Assembly: GCA_002371715.1 (NCBI GenBank)
Contig: DFGF01000087.1
Location: 1-26,723 of the forward strand
Direction of reading: 5' to 3'
From: Prevotella sp. UBA3757
GTDB taxonomy: Bacteria; Bacteroidota; Bacteroidia; Bacteroidales; Bacteroidaceae
DNA length: 26,723 bases
Below the pieces are notes generated by a model. That model was not told the origin of the DNA, searched no databases, and worked only from the letters and a program-made list of their open reading frames with translations. Both the position numbers and the translations under genes were made by a program. Position 1 is the stretch's first letter. Each line of letters starts with the position of its first letter. Of this stretch, positions 24,748 to 26,723 are shown one piece after another.

Positions 24748-25775
24748 TGTCCTCCCAATAGTTCAAAGTACCCGATGACGTCGTCCCACGTCTTCAGTTC
24801 GTCAGACCCGTACTCCAGGATGGTGGCCATATAGTCTTCCCCTTTCTTCATTCTTAATTCTTCATTCTTCATTCTCAGAAAGTAGTCGCCATACAGCAGG
24901 TCGCGGCGGTAGGTGTAGACGGTGTGTTGCCAGGCGGGCACGTTGATGTAAGTCTCCAGCCATGCCGACAGCTCGGCCGTCGGATTGTCGGCCACGAAAT
25001 AGACGTCATACGTCTCTATCAGCATGCGTACGGCCTTCTGACTGCTGGACGCGGGTTGCGCCACGTCCCAGGGAACTAGGTTCTGCAGGTGGCCGTTTAC
25101 GAGTGTCTCCACACCGATATACACGATGGGGCGCTGGCGACCCTCCTGGCGGTCGTCAATCCAGCGGATGACGGGCAGCACACTGTGCATGTAGCTCTTG
25201 TCATCCATGCGGTGCTCGCCGTGGAAGTGGGTGGCCTGCGTGTAGTGCGCCCGGAAGAGGTCAAAGGTGTCCACCAGCTCGTCGCGGTCGCCGAAGAGGC
25301 CGATGACACGGTGCTCGTCGTCGGGCGTCAGACCGGCAAAGCGCTGCTCGCTGACCTCGCGGTAGGCCTTCACCAGGGCTTTGTCGACATAGAACTCCTG
25401 GATGCCGTCCTCGCGGGGGTTCTGAAACTGCTGCGTCCCGGTCATGTTGTGGGCGCGCATCGTGTCGGCTATCTGCAGGGCGGGATTGATGCAGATGCGG
25501 TCGTAGCCGCGCAGCTGCTCGGCATACATGCCGCCCATCGACGTGCCGATAATCAGGTCAGGGTGCTCGCGCTCGCAGACCTCGTGGAGCAGGGCGATGG
25601 CGGCATGCGGGTCTATGGGCAGGTCGGGAGCCACGACGCGGGCCTGGGGCAGCACCGTGTGCAGACGGGTCACCGTGCCAGACTGGCCACTGCTGCCGAA
25701 GCCGTGGCAATAGAGCAGTGTCTTGCCCGCCATCAGGTCGGGAAATTGCTTGACGTATGGGTTTTCGGTCATCAT
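24744..25775 (-). CDS. Alpha/beta hydrolase (YqiA/UPF0227-like esterase) with a C-terminal HAD/5'-nucleotidase-like domain
   Basis: A 343-aa protein. Residues 15-205 are a small alpha/beta hydrolase: CHGFGSSG (23-30), the nucleophile elbow GTSMGG (77-82) with S79, GDRDELVD (162-169) for the acid, and a candidate histidine at H187 or H197. Residues 217-343 resemble the 5'(3')-deoxyribonucleotidase-type HAD fold (VYIGVETLVNG, YDVYFVADNP, RRDLLYGDYF), but the usual DxD catalytic loop is replaced by YIGVET, so this half is probably inactive. Residues 300-311 (LRMKNEELRMKK) are encoded by a heptamer array. The start may be M1 or M4-type internal ATGs; the -7 box lies only 6 bases before M1. The function of the fusion is unknown. 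Confidence 0.75.
   Translation of the reverse strand: MMTENPYVKQFPDLMAGKTLLYCHGFGSSGQSGTVTRLHTVLPQARVVAPDLPIDPHAAIALLHEVCEREHPDLIIGTSMGGMYAEQLRGYDRICINPALQIADTMRAHNMTGTQQFQNPREDGIQEFYVDKALVKAYREVSEQRFAGLTPDDEHRVIGLFGDRDELVDTFDLFRAHYTQATHFHGEHRMDDKSYMHSVLPVIRWIDDRQEGRQRPIVYIGVETLVNGHLQNLVPWDVAQPASSSQKAVRMLIETYDVYFVADNPTAELSAWLETYINVPAWQHTVYTYRRDLLYGDYFLRMKNEELRMKKGEDYMATILEYGSDELKTWDDVIGYFELLGGQ
24843..24877 (-). repeat. Heptamer array inside the hydrolase gene
   Basis: Five units (TTTCTTC, ATTCTTA, ATTCTTC, ATTCTTC, ATTCTCA) in plus-strand reading encode a charged helical stretch with the repeated peptide ELRMK-type on the minus strand, in the HAD-like half. Confidence 0.88.
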
Positions 25776-25780
25776 GGGTG

Positions 25781-25788
25781 CAAAAGTA
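25781..25788 (-). promoter_or_regulatory. -7 box for the hydrolase gene
   Basis: TACTTTTG on the minus strand, ending 6 bases before the first ATG. No -33 box is recognisable at the usual distance. If used, the transcript would be almost leaderless or would start at an internal ATG such as 25772 or 25733. Confidence 0.4.
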
Positions 25789-25818
25789 CAAAAAAAAATA
25801 AATATTATACCATGATTC

Positions 25819-25849
25819 TTGCAAATATCAAATAAAATGTCTAACTTTG
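25819..25849 (+). promoter_or_regulatory. Promoter of aqpZ
   Basis: TTG (25819-25821), 20 nt, then TAACTTTG (25842-25849). The leader is about 40 nt. Confidence 0.7.
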
Positions 25850-25895
25850 CGTCGCTATTCGAGCAATTTTAATTATTTTTAAACATAAAAGCATT

Positions 25896-26573
25896 ATGAA
25901 AAAGTATCTTGCAGAAATGGTGGGCACTATGGTGCTCGTACTGATGGGCTGCGGTGTCGCTGTCAGCCTGTGTTGTGATCCTGTCAACAACATTCCTGCC
26001 GTAGTGGGCACAGCCATGGCCTTCGGACTGGCCGTGGTAGCTATGGCTTACACCATCGGCGGCATCTCGGGGTGCCACATCAACCCGGCCATCACCCTCG
26101 GCTGCTTCCTGGCCGGACGTATGGATGCCAAGGACTGTGGCATGTATATGCTCTTCCAGTGCATCGGTGCTTTCATCGGCTCACTGCTGCTTTATATCCT
26201 CACGGCTAACGTCCCCGGTCTGGAGGGTACGGGTGCCAACGACCTCCAGGCCAATGTCAGCGTGCTTGGCGGATTGCTGGCCGAGATTATCTTTACCTGT
26301 GTCTTCGTGCTCGTCGTACTTGGCGCCACGGCTAAGACCAATGGTGCCACCAACAACTTCGCCGGCCTGGCCATCGGCCTGAGCCTCGTACTGGTTCACC
26401 TGGTATGTATCCGCTATACTGGCACGTCTGTGAACCCCGCCCGTTCGCTGGCTCCTGCCTTCTTCCAGGGTGGCACGGCACTGGCCAACCTCTGGATCTT
26501 CATCGTCGGCCCCTTCGTAGGTGGTGCCCTCGCTGCCTGCATCTGGAAAGTCATCGAACCCGCTGAGAAGTAA
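25896..26573 (+). CDS. aqpZ: Aquaporin Z (water channel, MIP family)
   Basis: A 225-aa inner-membrane channel with six membrane helices and two half-helices carrying the NPA signatures: HINPA (N63-A65) and SVNPAR (N180-R183). The selectivity-filter positions read F43, H168, T177 and R183, with the same H-R and T-R spacing as E. coli AqpZ. This supports a water-selective pore rather than a glycerol facilitator. Length is normal. It has its own promoter divergent from the hydrolase. The aldolase gene follows after 43 bp with no clear promoter or terminator between, so co-transcription is possible. Confidence 0.95.
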   Translation: MKKYLAEMVGTMVLVLMGCGVAVSLCCDPVNNIPAVVGTAMAFGLAVVAMAYTIGGISGCHINPAITLGCFLAGRMDAKDCGMYMLFQCIGAFIGSLLLYILTANVPGLEGTGANDLQANVSVLGGLLAEIIFTCVFVLVVLGATAKTNGATNNFAGLAIGLSLVLVHLVCIRYTGTSVNPARSLAPAFFQGGTALANLWIFIVGPFVGGALAACIWKVIEPAEK

Positions 26574-26616
26574 TTTTTCTAAAATCATTTATAACACGTT
26601 TTTTTTTAAAAGTATT

Positions 26617-26723
26617 ATGGTAAACTACAAGGATTTGGGTCTCGTCAATACACGCGAGATGTTCAAGAAGGCTGTAGCCGGTGGCTACGCCATCCCCGCT
26701 TTCAACTTCAACACCATGGAGCA
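26617..26723 (+). CDS. fba: Class II fructose-bisphosphate aldolase, 5' part only
   Basis: Thirty-five codons are present before the window ends. The protein begins MVNYKDLGLVNTREM and continues through GGYAIPAFNFNTMEQ, the typical first strand and substrate-side segment of class II (zinc-dependent) aldolases of Bacteroidetes. The family splits fructose-1,6-bisphosphate in glycolysis. Metal-binding histidines are beyond the window. The ATG is preceded by an AT-rich 43-bp gap after aqpZ. Confidence 0.85.
   Translation, partial: MVNYKDLGLVNTREMFKKAVAGGYAIPAFNFNTME

Overview
The window looks like a chromosomal segment of a Bacteroidales bacterium, most likely Prevotellaceae. The reasons are the repeated Bacteroidetes-type promoters (TTTG or TTG, 19-20 nt, TAnnTTTG), the TonB receptor-PnuT-thiamine pyrophosphokinase operon under a TPP riboswitch, an LruC-domain lipoprotein, a 7TM-HD phosphohydrolase, and PEP-synthase-like and FadL-like proteins of Bacteroidetes type. 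No rRNA, tRNA, CRISPR array or complete insertion sequence was seen. The gene content is mostly housekeeping.

Layout. 1-122: start of an Rpn-type PD-(D/E)XK nuclease (minus, cut by the window edge). 417-4180: thiamine uptake operon on the minus strand (promoter, TPP riboswitch, TonB receptor, PnuT, ThiN). 4195-6568: priA (plus), convergent with ompP1/fadL (minus, 6682-8238), which is preceded by the gene for a PgpH-like HD phosphodiesterase (minus, 8397-10448). 10520-18576: plus-strand cluster gltX, waaA, an AsmA-like gene and a PEP-synthase-like gene with two receiver-like domains, closed by a strong bidirectional terminator. 18602-20455: LruC lipoprotein (minus). 20590-21055: Lrp/AsnC regulator (minus), frameshifted at an 11-base poly-C tract and divergent from metY (plus). 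22712-24140: gdhA with a striking inverted repeat over its promoter. 24183-24704: RlpA-like protein. 24744-25775: alpha/beta hydrolase fused to an HAD-like tail (minus), divergent from aqpZ (plus, 25896-26573). 26617-26723: start of a class II fructose-bisphosphate aldolase gene.

The least expected signal is a family of tandem repeats with a 7-bp period (8-bp at one locus). They use different unit sequences, occur at about a dozen places, and lie both between genes and in frame inside conserved genes (pnuT, priA, waaA, the PEP-synthase-like gene, the hydrolase). At two convergent gene junctions the units switch strand midway, so the transcript could fold into a long hairpin with one mismatch per heptad. 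At rlpA an octamer version surrounds the start codon in inverted orientation. Several stop codons lie inside arrays. This dispersed, sequence-diverse but period-constant family is my main candidate for something undescribed. Second-rank observations are the receiver/ATP-grasp protein lacking a phosphohistidine domain, the possibly phase-variable Lrp regulator beside metY, a proposed RBS-sequestering platform for the TPP riboswitch, and operator-like inverted repeats at gdhA, metY and ompP1.
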